Part shown: positions 43,366-50,977 of the stretch, in pieces
Layout of the letters: each line of letters starts with the position of its first letter
How positions within the stretch are numbered: the first letter of the stretch is position 1
NCBI RefSeq assembly: GCF_001273775.1
Contig: NZ_CP011801.1
Location: 4,256,001-4,320,000 of the forward strand
DNA length: 64,000 bases
Source: Nitrospira moscoviensis
GTDB lineage: Bacteria; Nitrospirota; Nitrospiria; Nitrospirales; Nitrospiraceae
Direction of reading: 5' to 3'
Notes under the pieces: model-generated
Told to the model about the DNA's origin: nothing
Seen by the model: only the letters and a program-made list of their open reading frames with translations
Database searches by the model: none
Program-made: the position numbers and the translations under genes

Positions 43366-43616
43366 GCGGCGTCAAGTCCAACGGTCAATTCCTCTTTGAT
43401 GGGATCGAGACGAATCGGCTTATCAGGAGGAATAGGAAGGCCGTCCTTGCGCAAACTTTCCAGATACGCCCGAATGGCGTCCTGGGCCATGGCCCGAGCT
43501 TCCTCGAGTGACTGACCTTCCGTAACCAAGCCCGGCAAGGTGGGACAGGTCACCACATAGCCCCCCTCTTCGGCAGGCTCGAACAGGACCGTGTACCGAT
43601 ATTCATTCCCCTTCAC
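43362..43616 (-). CDS. hicB: HicB antitoxin
   Basis: An 84-residue protein of the HicB family: YTVLFEPAEEGGYVVTCPTLPGLVTEGQSLEEARAMAQDAIRAYLESL, a partial RNase-H-like fold that covers the HicA active site. This short form lacks the C-terminal DNA-binding domain of longer HicB proteins. It overlaps the toxin remnant by four bases. The antitoxin is intact while the toxin is not, the order of loss expected during decay of such a pair. Confidence 0.92.
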   Translation of the reverse strand: MKGNEYRYTVLFEPAEEGGYVVTCPTLPGLVTEGQSLEEARAMAQDAIRAYLESLRKDGLPIPPDKPIRLDPIKEELTVGLDAA

Positions 43617-43680
43617 CGCCAGCCCCCATCAAAATTTGCGGTAGTGTAGAAACGTCCGGAGACAATGTCAAACTCACAAG

Positions 43681-43775
43681 CACACCGGCCTCCAGCGGCA
43701 GCCGGCCGATCCCGCGCCGGTCCCGCTCTTCCACCGGCTCGGGATGTAGGCTAAGTGTTGATCGAGGAAATTCAC
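43681..43775 (-). pseudogene. fragment duplicating the 5' end of the alpha/beta hydrolase gene
   Basis: These 95 bases align with 42991-43084, the first about 31 codons of the hydrolase, including the codons for LLDQ, HPEP, EERD-RG and RLPLE. A one-base deletion after the Tyr codon shifts the frame, and the start codon is GTG. No more of the hydrolase follows. The rest of the 43617-43850 gap holds nothing else recognisable. Confidence 0.75.
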
Positions 43776-43850
43776 GGGATGAGAGTACCCGAAAGGGCTT
43801 GAAGCGGAAAGATGTATGCGGCATGCCAAGACCTGCCGAGACAAGCGAGT

Positions 43851-44552
43851 TCAGAAGGAGATCCCGATCCCGCCGGAAACGATCTGAGTTCTGAAATCCA
43901 ATTTCGTCGCGGGACTTCCCGTGCCAATTCCCTCGCTTTCCCACTTATAGTTGGCGGCAAAGTACTTGTATTCACCGAACAAGAAGATTCCTTTTGTCAC
44001 ATATGCACGGATACCACCGAGGAATTGATAAGCAAACGCTCCATCGGTCGATTTACCGGTCAATTGGCTTGATCCAGCCCGAATGTTGGCATCGCTCAGT
44101 TGTCCGGCTGACACTCCGATCCCTGTCCCGATGTAAGGCTGGATCACCTCTCCGGGATAGCGCGCAATGACATTGACCATAAAATTAATGACTGCCAGAT
44201 CTCCCTGAGCCTGCGGCGCGGTGACGTTCCCCCCATGTCCGAAGACTTCCCCTTCGACACCCACCATTCCATTTGTGAACTTTGGGATGATTCCCGCCTT
44301 GAGACCAGCGCCGACGGAGCCCTTCACGTTAGTGTTTGGAACGGCTGTGCCGCCGACATCCAGATTCTCATCGATCGGTATGGTGCCTAAGATGGACAAG
44401 GCGCCATAAAATTCATTCTTCGCTTTCGGCGGGGAGGCGGATGTCGGCGTTGGTCCGCCGGCCGGGGGTGCTTCCGCCTGCGCGAACGCTGCCTGCACCA
44501 GTACCGCCATGAGCATCGTGGTACCGATAATCCGACGAGAACCGCTTTTCAT
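43851..44552 (-). CDS. outer-membrane beta-barrel protein (OmpA/opacity-like)
   Basis: A 233-residue protein with a signal peptide (IIGTTMLMAVLVQAAFAQA), a Pro-rich linker, and an eight-stranded barrel pattern: alternating strands such as FYGALSILGTIPI, VGAGLKAGIIPKF, IQPYIGTGIGVSAG and FAYQFLGGIRAYV, ending with FRTQIVSGGIGISF and a C-terminal Phe as needed for barrel insertion. The function is probably structural. GAGGAGG ahead of ATG 44552 fixes the start. Confidence 0.8.
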   Translation of the reverse strand: MKSGSRRIIGTTMLMAVLVQAAFAQAEAPPAGGPTPTSASPPKAKNEFYGALSILGTIPIDENLDVGGTAVPNTNVKGSVGAGLKAGIIPKFTNGMVGVEGEVFGHGGNVTAPQAQGDLAVINFMVNVIARYPGEVIQPYIGTGIGVSAGQLSDANIRAGSSQLTGKSTDGAFAYQFLGGIRAYVTKGIFLFGEYKYFAANYKWESEGIGTGSPATKLDFRTQIVSGGIGISF

Positions 44553-44761
44553 ACATTCCTCCTCGCCAAAGTTAAGAACCATGAAGTCTGTTAGGAAAAC
44601 GCGCGATGTTACCACAGAGGCACATCTTGGGCCTAGGCCTAGAATGAAATACCTTGATGACGGACACTAAATGCCTTGCCATGGCGCATGATTTTCTTTA
44701 TAAGGACTGTTCGCATTCCTCGACACGCGGGACATATGCCTGAACGGAAGGGAGGTCTATC

Positions 44762-45259
44762 GTGGGGATTTGGACGAAACTGGCTCTGCTGCTTTACGCT
44801 GCCTTGCTGTCCGGATGCTCGATCGCCATGGCGCTTAACGGCCATCCTGAACCGAATTTCGATGCCTTTGAAGTGGGGTCGACCAGAAAGCAGGCAGAAA
44901 TTCAGCTAGGTACGCCCGCTTCATCGAAAGTCCTCGAGAACGGCAACAAGGAAGACACTTACAAGTACGAAATGGGAAATTCACCGAATGGTGCGAGGGC
45001 GACCCTCTATTTTTACTATGATCTGGCAACTATCGGTCTGGCGGAACCTATCTTCAGCCTCATTGAGGTCTTCCAAGGCCACGATGAAGAAACTCAGATC
45101 GTCTATGGTCCTGACGACCGAGTAGTAGAGATAAAGGGCTATCGCCCACCGCCTCCTTCCCCCGAACTCAAAGCCGCGGAGGAGGCACAGCAGCAGCTCA
45201 TTAAGCGACCCCAACCCGAGATCAATGCCACCCCGGCCTCCGCACCTGCGTCTCAATGA
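44762..45259 (+). CDS. lipoprotein with BamE/SmpA-like core
   Basis: A 165-residue lipoprotein. The N-terminus ALLLYAALLSGCS has a lipobox with the acylated Cys at about 19. FDAFEVGSTRKQAEIQLGTP recalls the G-x-T-x-x-x-V-x-x-x-LG-x-P pattern of BamE/OmlA-like folds, followed by YKYEMGN, YFYYDLATIG and a proline-rich tail. The start is GTG 44762 behind GGAGGT. A relation to the BAM complex is not implied, since the fold is used widely. It converges on the DUF4105 gene 28 bases away. Confidence 0.65.
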   Translation: MGIWTKLALLLYAALLSGCSIAMALNGHPEPNFDAFEVGSTRKQAEIQLGTPASSKVLENGNKEDTYKYEMGNSPNGARATLYFYYDLATIGLAEPIFSLIEVFQGHDEETQIVYGPDDRVVEIKGYRPPPPSPELKAAEEAQQQLIKRPQPEINATPASAPASQ

Positions 45260-45286
45260 TGACGCTTGCGGCATTTGCGTGCCGGA

Positions 45287-47197
45287 CTAAAAGAATGCTT
45301 GGATGCTCAGGACCACATCATCGTCATGGTCGCGGTGCTGGTATTCGACCCTGACGGTCCAATTCCGGGCCAGTGTGAAACGCGAGCCGACGAACCAGCG
45401 TAAGTCGTCGGACTTGTCTCCCAGGGGATACTTCAGATAGGTCCCCGTCGCCATGATCTTCCATCGATCCGTCAGGTCCGCCAGCATTCCGGCGGTTCCC
45501 CCCCCGCCGACGCGATGACGCTCGTCATAGGCGCCGCTGTAATTCGCTTCGGCTTCCCCGAACGCAAACCAGACCTCCCGTTTCAGCCAGCGCGATTCGA
45601 CGGCGCCGCCGATGCCGCCGTTCACCACCCCGTTGCTGCACAGGCGGCAGTCGCGATAGCGGATGGTCTGCATGCCGACGTTGATCTTCCACGAGGGCGC
45701 ATGGAAGACGGCGTCGATCGGCAGCAGGGAGATGACGTTGGCAAGCGTGGCCCGTTCGATCCGCGCCTGGTCGGCGCGGTTGTAACGGCGGAGGGCGATG
45801 GACGCGAGTTCGATCTGCGCGTCGGGGGTGTAGCCGATTTCCGGATCGAGGAGATCATGGTAGCCGGCCCGCACGGCGAGCTCTTCGAAGGTGTCGTTGT
45901 TCCGCCATCCGGCGCCGACCGACGCGCGGGACGTCTTGTGGCCCAATTCCGGTCGTTGGGCAAACGGCACGGCGGCGAACGGCTCGGACGGAATGCGAAG
46001 CCGGCTGCGGGCAGTCAGCACTTCCCGATTACGATCCTTCAGCTCGGTCGGCGGGGCATCGCTCGTATCGATGCGATACCGCAGATAGTCGGAGGCCAGA
46101 TCGAGCAGGAACGCCTGTTTGGGCGGATCCAAGCGGGCAAATGCGGGTGACTGGATTTCGGCCGTGTCGTGCGCAATCCGTTGCGCCAACCGGCGCTCGC
46201 TCGCAGACAGCGTTTCGCGTTTTCTCCGGATGACGTTGCTGCGGGAGGGTCGATAGGCCACGTCGGCGACCAATCCGGGTTTGGAGGCGATCAGCCGCAC
46301 CGTGTCGGCCGGCACGGTCCAGAAGAGAAATTCATCCGTCAGGTGCAGCGTCGGATCGGCATAATCGAGCAACGCCAGCAGATGATAGGAGCAATTCTCT
46401 TTGAAGAAGAAATAATCGAAATAGGCGTTGCCCAGTTCCCACGCGTGCATCAACAGCCGTCGCAATTGATCCGGCGTGAAGTTCAACCGGTATTCCCAGA
46501 TGTCCCGATTTTCGATATCCCGGTACGTCTGCACTTTCAGGTAGTACGGAATGGTCGAAAAGTACCCGCGATAGCCGCCGAAAATGCCTTTGATGGGATA
46601 GGCGATCCCGGCGTCCGGCGGCACGTCGGCCGCGTAATTGATGGTGTAGGCGAGAATCCGCGTGAGCTCCGTCTGCCCCTTCTGATCCACGCGCAGCAAG
46701 GTATGGCCGAACATGGAGGCCGGGTTGTTCAAAAACGCCGAGGGGAAGATGAGCGTGATGGATTCGGCTTGGAATTCCTCATACCACCGTGTGAATCGAT
46801 CGCACGCGAGCGGCGGGAGGCGCGCGGCGTCGAAATTCAACCGGGTCTTGAGCCAGTGGTAGCGGGCGACGAAGGCACATTGTGCGGGCTGCTGCGAGCG
46901 GCCAACGAGGTCGGTCGAAAAAAACTGTCTGAGCGTGGACTCGAGCTCGGCTTCAGGATCCGTCTTACCGGTGGGAGACAAAAAGAAGCCAGGATCGTCC
47001 TGCTCGCTTTCATAGCCGCCGAACAGGCCCGGCCGGTAATGCAGCAAGAGATGCCACTCCCGCTCATCGGCGAGCTTGTGCTCGCGGGCCTGGGCCACGA
47101 GTTGCGCCGCATAGTCATCCGCGCCGGACGCATCTCCGATGGTGAGCGCGACGATGAACGAGAGAGCGGATGCAACAAGCGCGGGAAACAGCCACAA
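45287..47197 (-). CDS. DUF4105 (Lnb-like) membrane-associated protein
   Basis: About 636 residues. The N-terminal half is the DUF4105 domain, shared with the Lnb lipoprotein acyl-transferring enzymes of Gram-positives: SMFGHTLLRVD (His), FFFKENCSYHLLALLDY (Cys) and GGYRGYFSTIPYYLKV. The C-terminal half is beta-rich and ends IQAFF, suggesting an outer-membrane barrel. The start is uncertain. An ATG at 47302 would overlap the preceding gene and its terminator, so I prefer TTG 47197, which begins a hydrophobic signal (LWLFPALVASALSFIVAL). Confidence 0.75.
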   Translation of the reverse strand: MWLFPALVASALSFIVALTIGDASGADDYAAQLVAQAREHKLADEREWHLLLHYRPGLFGGYESEQDDPGFFLSPTGKTDPEAELESTLRQFFSTDLVGRSQQPAQCAFVARYHWLKTRLNFDAARLPPLACDRFTRWYEEFQAESITLIFPSAFLNNPASMFGHTLLRVDQKGQTELTRILAYTINYAADVPPDAGIAYPIKGIFGGYRGYFSTIPYYLKVQTYRDIENRDIWEYRLNFTPDQLRRLLMHAWELGNAYFDYFFFKENCSYHLLALLDYADPTLHLTDEFLFWTVPADTVRLIASKPGLVADVAYRPSRSNVIRRKRETLSASERRLAQRIAHDTAEIQSPAFARLDPPKQAFLLDLASDYLRYRIDTSDAPPTELKDRNREVLTARSRLRIPSEPFAAVPFAQRPELGHKTSRASVGAGWRNNDTFEELAVRAGYHDLLDPEIGYTPDAQIELASIALRRYNRADQARIERATLANVISLLPIDAVFHAPSWKINVGMQTIRYRDCRLCSNGVVNGGIGGAVESRWLKREVWFAFGEAEANYSGAYDERHRVGGGGTAGMLADLTDRWKIMATGTYLKYPLGDKSDDLRWFVGSRFTLARNWTVRVEYQHRDHDDDVVLSIQAFF

Positions 47198-47214
47198 AGG
47201 CGAGAGGACAAAAC

Positions 47215-47244
47215 AAGGGCCCTGGCCTGCAGGCCAGGGCCCTT
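47215..47244 (-). terminator. Rho-independent terminator after the first DUF3015 gene
   Basis: A perfect 13-bp stem AAGGGCCCTGGCC / GGCCAGGGCCCTT with a TGCA loop, followed on the minus strand by TTGTTTTG. It lies eight bases beyond the stop at 47253 and inside the potential 5' extension of the DUF4105 gene, which argues against the upstream start there. Confidence 0.88.
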
Positions 47245-47252
47245 GACGATGC

Positions 47253-47762
47253 TTATCGGGACGAGACGCGCGCGAGGACGGGATGGCCGGCAATCGCATC
47301 ATTGAGTGCCTTCACCAGGGCCACCGGAGACGTTTCACCCGCCTTCACTAATGACGTGTAGCGTTCCTGGGTCATGGCGAAGAATGCCGCGTGGTTCTCC
47401 GCCGGCACCCCCATCAACGACGCCAGTGAAGCCAGGTGCTCGCCCTGTCCCTGAGCCATCTCGGCGGAGAGGGCATCGAGATTCAGCGACGCGAACACGG
47501 TCGTTTTGTGCTCTGCCATGATCTTGCCGTCGTTGGTGCAGCCCGATGTTCCGGAGCTGATGCCGAAGGTCTGGCTGCCGAACGTGCCGTTCGTAGTCGC
47601 CATCAAGACTTGTGGCGCGATTTCCTTTTGGCCCTTGTAATCGCTCCAAGCCAGCTTCCCGAGTCCGCACCCCGGTCCGGTATCGGGATTGGCCGCCATC
47701 GCAAGGCCGGCTTGCAAGCCGAAGAGCACCGCCACAGAGCACAGAAGCACTTTCTTCGCCAT
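47253..47762 (-). CDS. DUF3015-family exported protein, copy 1
   Basis: A 169-residue exported protein (signal VLLCSVAVLFGLQAGLAMA). The DUF3015 core is GPGCGLGKLAWSDYKGQKE followed by QVLMATTNGTFGSQTFGIS and SGTSGCTNDG. Two conserved cysteines (CGLG, GCTN) may form a disulphide. The family function is unknown. AGGAGGACTT precedes the ATG. The paralogue at 47870-48382 is next upstream, and the two share the core segment almost unchanged. Confidence 0.9.
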   Translation of the reverse strand: MAKKVLLCSVAVLFGLQAGLAMAANPDTGPGCGLGKLAWSDYKGQKEIAPQVLMATTNGTFGSQTFGISSGTSGCTNDGKIMAEHKTTVFASLNLDALSAEMAQGQGEHLASLASLMGVPAENHAAFFAMTQERYTSLVKAGETSPVALVKALNDAIAGHPVLARVSSR

Positions 47763-47869
47763 AAGTCCTCCTCCTGATATGGTTAAGTATCAATGCTACC
47801 CAGGAGGCCGATTATAGCGCAGCCCGCATGATTTGTTGACACATTTTTTGCGCTCATGCATCACTGCGG

Positions 47870-48382
47870 TCAGCGATTCATCGTCACCTTTGTCAGGACC
47901 GGATGCGTCTCCATGACGTCCTGCATGGCCTGCAGCATAGCGATCGGCGTTATGTCCTCGGACTCAACTATCAAGGCGAACTTCTCCTGCACCAAGGAGA
48001 AGAACACGGGCTGCTCTTCATCCGGGACTCCGAGCAGCGTGGCCAATGCCGCAAGATGCTCTCCGCCCCCCTGGGCCATTTCTTGCTTGAGACTGTCAAA
48101 CGCGCCGCTCGCGAGATTGATATGCTTGTTCTTCATGATCACGCCGTCATTGGTGCATCCTGATGTGCCGGAGGATATCCCGAACGTTTGACTGCCAAAC
48201 GTTCCGTTGGTGGTGGCCATAAAGACCTGTGGTGCGATTTGTTTCTGCCCGCCGTAGTCGGACCAGGCCAATTTCCCCAGCCCGCATCCCGGCCCGTTGT
48301 CGGGGTTTCCGAGCGCAGCGGCGATGCCGGTCTGCGCCACGCCAAGAAGAATGACCAGGAACACGGTGCCCCGTACTCTCAT
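47870..48382 (-). CDS. DUF3015-family exported protein, copy 2
   Basis: A 170-residue paralogue with its own signal peptide (VFLVILLGVAQTGIAAA). The core GCGLGKLAWSDYGGQKQ, TTNGTFGSQTFGISSGTSGC and the C-terminal EKFALIVESEDITPIAML match copy 1 closely. AAAGGAGGG lies before ATG 48382. The start codon overlaps the stop of the phosphodiesterase gene by four bases, so translation may be coupled. Confidence 0.9.
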   Translation of the reverse strand: MRVRGTVFLVILLGVAQTGIAAALGNPDNGPGCGLGKLAWSDYGGQKQIAPQVFMATTNGTFGSQTFGISSGTSGCTNDGVIMKNKHINLASGAFDSLKQEMAQGGGEHLAALATLLGVPDEEQPVFFSLVQEKFALIVESEDITPIAMLQAMQDVMETHPVLTKVTMNR

Positions 48383-48999
48383 GAATTGTCCCTCCTTTGT
48401 TTGATCCGGCTAGACGACTTGCTGTCCTTGGTAACCTTTACCGTACCGGACCTGCTTCTATTCCGCCAGAAATAACCCTCTGAACGAAGACCCTCCGCCC
48501 CGGATCGGTCAGGCAAGGAAATCAGGCGCGGTGTCACTCCGCCATGTAAAATAGTGAGCAGCCCTATCCCGCGCGGCAATGAAAACCGCCGCGGCCCCGC
48601 CGAGCCGGGGTTGAACAGGAGCGTGCCACCGTACCGCTCGATCGTCGGCCGGTGGCTGTGGCCGAAGACGCAGACGGCCGGCCGTGCACGATCCAGCCAG
48701 GCCCGGGCGTCTTTCGTCATCTGTCCCTTTTCATAGAGGACATGGCGCACGGCGATCGGGACGCCGCCGCGCCGCAGGAGCCGCTGCCGGGGGAAGCCGC
48801 TTTGTTCGTAGTCGTCGACGTTGCCGGACACGGCGACGACCGGCGCGATCTTGCGCAGGCGGCGCAGGACGAGCGGATCGCCGATGTCGCCCGCGTGCAG
48901 AATTTCCCGCACGCCCGCGAAGTGGGCTTCGACCGCCGGATCGTACAGGCCGTGCGTATCGGCGATCACGCCGATGCGGATTGCGCGGTCCCTCTTCAT
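48379..48999 (-). CDS. YfcE/MJ0936-type metallophosphoesterase
   Basis: A 206-residue phosphodiesterase. Metal-binding motifs: GVIADTHGL (D-x-H), LHAGDIGD (GD), VSGNVDDY (GN-D), and FGHSHRPTIERYGGTLLFNPGS (GH-x-H). The family hydrolyses simple phosphodiesters with Mn2+; no physiological substrate is known. The last 40 residues after LISL are an extra basic tail that may be an artefact of read-through to the next stop. It overlaps the M48 gene by four bases upstream and the DUF3015 gene by four bases downstream, so the three look cotranscribed. Confidence 0.9.
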   Translation of the reverse strand: MKRDRAIRIGVIADTHGLYDPAVEAHFAGVREILHAGDIGDPLVLRRLRKIAPVVAVSGNVDDYEQSGFPRQRLLRRGGVPIAVRHVLYEKGQMTKDARAWLDRARPAVCVFGHSHRPTIERYGGTLLFNPGSAGPRRFSLPRGIGLLTILHGGVTPRLISLPDRSGAEGLRSEGYFWRNRSRSGTVKVTKDSKSSSRIKQRRDNS

Positions 49000-50129
49000 G
49001 GCTGCGGCTCCGGTTGCACGCCGAGCGTCGCCCGCATGTTCGCCCAATCGAAGGTAAAGGGCTCCGGGGTCGTCTTGGGCAGTGCGGCGAGCTCGGATTG
49101 CAATCGCTCCGCCCGCGCCCGGCTCATGGGATGCGTCGACAGCAGCTCGACGCGTCCTTCGTCCTTCTCGGACAGCCGCCGAAAAAACGTGATCATGCCG
49201 CGGGGATCGATCCGGGCCTTGTGGAGCAGCCGCAGACCGGTGAGGTCGGCCTCCGTTTCCTGCGCCCGGCCGAATTTGAGCGAGAGCAATTCCACGCCGA
49301 CTTGCCGCATGAGACCGACGAGTCCCTGCTGATCGCCGACCACGATCGCGACGACGGTGAGAAGCCCGAGGTTCTTCACGATCCGCTCCAGCCCATGGCG
49401 TTGCAGCACGTGGTTCAGCTCGTGGCCCAGCACGCCCGCCACCTCCTCGCCGCTCTCGGCCTTCTTCATCAGTCCGGTAAAGACGACGACGTAGCCGCCT
49501 GGCAAGGCGAATGCGTTCACCACGTCGCTTTTCACCACCGTCACGGTGAAGTTGTAGGGGCTGTCGGGAATCTGTTCGGTGAGGCGCCGCGTCATTTCTT
49601 CGACGGCCGCGACGGCCGGGCCCTCCTTCATGACGTCGTGCCGCGCGAGGAAGTCCTGATAGGCCGACTCGCCCAGCTTCTGCTCCCATTCGACGGGAAT
49701 GCGGTCCACCGCCAGCTCCACCAGCAGATCGGAGCCGAACCAGAGCCCGAAGACTACCGCCAGGATCGCCCCCCCGACGGCGGTCCAGACCATTCGCCGG
49801 CGATGCCGCACTTGCCGGACACGGTGCGCCGCCCGCTCGAACGGCAGACTCAGCTCATCCGGCGCCGCCTGCCGGAACGCGCGAATCAGCTCCGGACTCT
49901 TCAGATAGAGCGTCCGTTCGCCTCGCTCGGCTTTCCATGTGATGACGAGATGATCGTGATCCAGCCCGCCGGCCGACACGGTCAGGGCCGAAAAGGGCAC
50001 CGTTTCAGATTCTCCGACGGGGTCCTCTGCCCCCAATGTCAGAGTCAGTCCGTGCCCTTCGACGTGCACGATACAAGGCGCGCCGCTGGCGGGAAAGTCG
50101 TCGCCGAAGCAGAGCGCGTTGGGTCTCAT
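48996..50129 (-). CDS. M48-family zinc metalloprotease (HtpX/BepA-like), membrane-anchored
   Basis: A 377-residue protease. The first 100 residues form an unrecognised soluble beta domain. One transmembrane helix follows (TAVGGAILAVVFGLWFGSDLL, about 115-135), then the M48 catalytic domain with HELNHVLQRH (HExxH) and a downstream Glu in ETEADLTGL, and STHPMSRAR near the end. It is expected to degrade misfolded envelope proteins. ATG 50129 is preferred; upstream in-frame codons overlap the AIM24 gene. It has no convincing ribosome site. Confidence 0.88.
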   Translation of the reverse strand: MRPNALCFGDDFPASGAPCIVHVEGHGLTLTLGAEDPVGESETVPFSALTVSAGGLDHDHLVITWKAERGERTLYLKSPELIRAFRQAAPDELSLPFERAAHRVRQVRHRRRMVWTAVGGAILAVVFGLWFGSDLLVELAVDRIPVEWEQKLGESAYQDFLARHDVMKEGPAVAAVEEMTRRLTEQIPDSPYNFTVTVVKSDVVNAFALPGGYVVVFTGLMKKAESGEEVAGVLGHELNHVLQRHGLERIVKNLGLLTVVAIVVGDQQGLVGLMRQVGVELLSLKFGRAQETEADLTGLRLLHKARIDPRGMITFFRRLSEKDEGRVELLSTHPMSRARAERLQSELAALPKTTPEPFTFDWANMRATLGVQPEPQP

Positions 50130-50148
50130 AGTAGAGGTAACGAGGGGT

Positions 50149-50832
50149 TTACTCAGAGACGGGGATGAATTGCCGGATCCAGTTGCCAAATCCGCCGGGA
50201 TTGCGGCTTTGGATATAGACGACGCCGGGGCCGCGGAAGCGGCAGACGAGCCCTTCACCCGACGTGATGCTCGCGACCCAGCCGGAAGAGGCCTTCTCGA
50301 TGCTGTACGACGTGGTGGCCGACCAGGCGACGAGGTGGCTGTTGTCCACGATGTATTCCTGCTCCGGCTTCAGCTCGATTTTGTGGATCGCCCCGAAGCT
50401 GTTCAACACCAGCGTGCCCTTGCCGCCGATTTTCAGGATGAACAATCCTTCGCCGCCCAACAAGCCTCGACTCAGGCTCTGCATCTTGCTCTCGATGGCG
50501 ACCGCCTCGGCGCCGGCCAGGAAACCGTCCTTCTGCACCATGTATTCGTTCACGCCGTCGAGTTCGATGATGACGATTTCGCCCGGCACGGTCGGAGCCA
50601 GCAGGACTTCTCCCGGACCGCGAGTTGCGCGCAGCGTCTGGAAAAAAAACTTTTCTCCGGTGAGCAGCTTCCGCGATAGCGCGCCGAGAAACCCGCCTTC
50701 CATTTTGCTTTCAACGTCGATCGTCGGCGAGGACGCTACCATGGCCCCTGACTCGGCCTTGATGTGCTCCCCCGCCGCCAGCTCGATACGTACCATCGGA
50801 AAGGCGCCGGGATACAAAATCTCGCTTTTCAT
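50149..50832 (-). CDS. AIM24/TIGR00266-family protein
   Basis: A 227-residue beta-rich protein of the AIM24 family: IELAAGEHIKAESGAMVASS, FLGALSRKLLTGEKFFFQT, GEVLLAPTVPGEIVIIEL, GGEGLFILKIGGKGTLVLNSFG and FRGPGVVYIQSR. The family is widespread and forms trimers related to tryptophan-RNA-binding folds. Its role in bacteria is not known. Gene starts at ATG 50832 after GGAG. A long inverted repeat separates it from the upstream amidohydrolase gene. Confidence 0.9.
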   Translation of the reverse strand: MKSEILYPGAFPMVRIELAAGEHIKAESGAMVASSPTIDVESKMEGGFLGALSRKLLTGEKFFFQTLRATRGPGEVLLAPTVPGEIVIIELDGVNEYMVQKDGFLAGAEAVAIESKMQSLSRGLLGGEGLFILKIGGKGTLVLNSFGAIHKIELKPEQEYIVDNSHLVAWSATTSYSIEKASSGWVASITSGEGLVCRFRGPGVVYIQSRNPGGFGNWIRQFIPVSE

Positions 50833-50883
50833 TTTCTTGTCATCTCCTCTCCCTCTTCTTGTCCCATCATAGAGCGGGTGGCG

Positions 50884-50962
50884 ACGAGCACCGGCGTTCA
50901 CGCGCCCGCAGCGGGGCCCTACACCGGGCGGGGTGCGAGGACGCGTGAACGCCGGTGCTCGT
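50884..50962. repeat. 21-bp perfect inverted repeat with 37-base spacer
   Basis: The left arm at 50884-50904 (beginning ACGAGCACCGGCG) and right arm at 50942-50962 are exact reverse complements. The 37-base interior is GC-rich. It lies between the stop of the amidohydrolase and the start of the AIM24 gene. There is no T-run. It may be a transcription or translation barrier, a processed RNA hairpin, or the remnant of an inserted element. Confidence 0.85.
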
Positions 50963-50977
50963 TGACAGGACCTGCGC

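Noticed and set aside
47198..47302. ATG 47302 as start of the DUF4105 gene
   Set aside because: It would overlap the preceding gene by 50 bases and place a strong Rho-independent terminator inside the coding sequence; no signal peptide would lie at the N-terminus.
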